Part shown: one piece after another, positions 23,349 through 23,396 of the stretch
How the letters are laid out: each line of letters opens with the position of its first letter
Numbering within the stretch: position 1 is the stretch's first letter
NCBI GenBank assembly: GCA_012842035.1
Contig: DUTO01000054.1
Span: 1-23,396, forward strand
From: Clostridia bacterium
GTDB lineage: Bacteria; Bacillota; Peptococcia; DRI-13; DTU073
Length of the DNA stretch: 23,396 bases
Direction: 5' to 3'
Position numbers and translations under genes: made by a program
Notes under the pieces: model-generated
Seen by the model: only the letters and a program-made list of their open reading frames with translations
Databases searched by the model: none
Told to the model about the DNA's origin: nothing

Positions 23349-23396
23349 GTGGTCCGAACATTGTAGTTATAAAAATTCAAAGAATGTTTTAAAACA
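23299..23396. repeat. Perfect 98-bp palindrome at the sequence end, probable fold-back artefact
   Basis: Bases 23299-23347 and 23348-23396 are exact reverse complements with no loop. The left arm is purL coding sequence (codons for MWSEHCSYKNSKNVLK), so the right arm is a mirror copy of it, and the palindrome ends exactly at the last base. The centre lies within the ATG codon of MWSEHC. A real gene would continue into codons for FSV and the N-terminal domain. This is best explained as an inverted chimera or assembly-graph end, not biology. Confidence 0.9.

Noticed and set aside
23299..23396. Hairpin telomere or end of a linear replicon
   Set aside because: The arms are ordinary purL coding sequence and the gene is interrupted in its conserved N-terminal domain; a replicon end would not cut a housekeeping operon there.
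23348..23396. Plus-strand start of a second purL copy (MWSEHCSYKNSKN)
   Set aside because: It is the exact mirror image of the minus-strand gene, identical to the last base, as expected for an artefact and not for a diverged paralogue.

Overview
The window looks like chromosomal DNA of an endospore-forming, low-GC member of the Clostridia. The supporting signs are a tRNA-Leu T-box leader in front of leuS, a Spo0E-family phosphatase, a YhaO/YhaN pair, a 4Fe-4S-type PurF with a propeptide, strong sigma-A-type promoters and purine-rich ribosome binding sites. A Peptococcaceae-like affiliation is a guess; nothing here fixes the family. No tRNA, rRNA, transposase, phage gene or CRISPR array is visible. 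Nearly everything reads on the minus strand.

Layout from left to right. (1) 1-2999: the 5' end of purC, cut by the window edge, lies directly behind leuS, which is preceded by a complete T-box leader and a consensus promoter. (2) 3013-3282: a small coiled-coil protein of unknown function with its own promoter. (3) 3363-6767: two divergent operons facing each other across a 240-bp control region. Leftward: ArsR regulator, small CxxC thioredoxin-like protein, ArsP/DUF318-type permease. Rightward: a second ArsR regulator, a second and different permease, and an unlisted 39-residue protein with a CCC motif. This is the most interesting accessory part. (4) 6854-9106: an HI0933/BaiN-like flavoprotein and a membrane-anchored NodB-type polysaccharide deacetylase, both leftward. 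(5) 9230-13412: a spo0E-like gene, yhaO-like nuclease and yhaN-like ATPase in one tightly packed operon ending in a strong terminator, with a divergent XRE regulator at 13490. (6) 13988-15124: a GlmS-like protein that has the whole isomerase half but no glutaminase half. (7) 15274-23348: a de novo purine operon transcribed leftward in the order purL-purF-purM-purN-purH-purD, with overlapping or abutting genes.

The purine genes carry out FGAM synthesis (PurL), the first committed step (PurF), ring closure (PurM), GAR formylation (PurN), the last two steps to IMP (PurH) and GAR synthesis (PurD). purC, which belongs to the same pathway, sits about 15 kb away behind leuS. The right end of the window is a perfect 98-bp palindrome that begins inside purL and runs to the last base. 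I read it as a fold-back assembly or amplification artefact, so the apparent purL start is not the real one. I do not see strong evidence for a wholly new system; the best candidates for new biology are the Cys-rich mini-protein with the paired permease operons, and the glutaminase-less GlmS.
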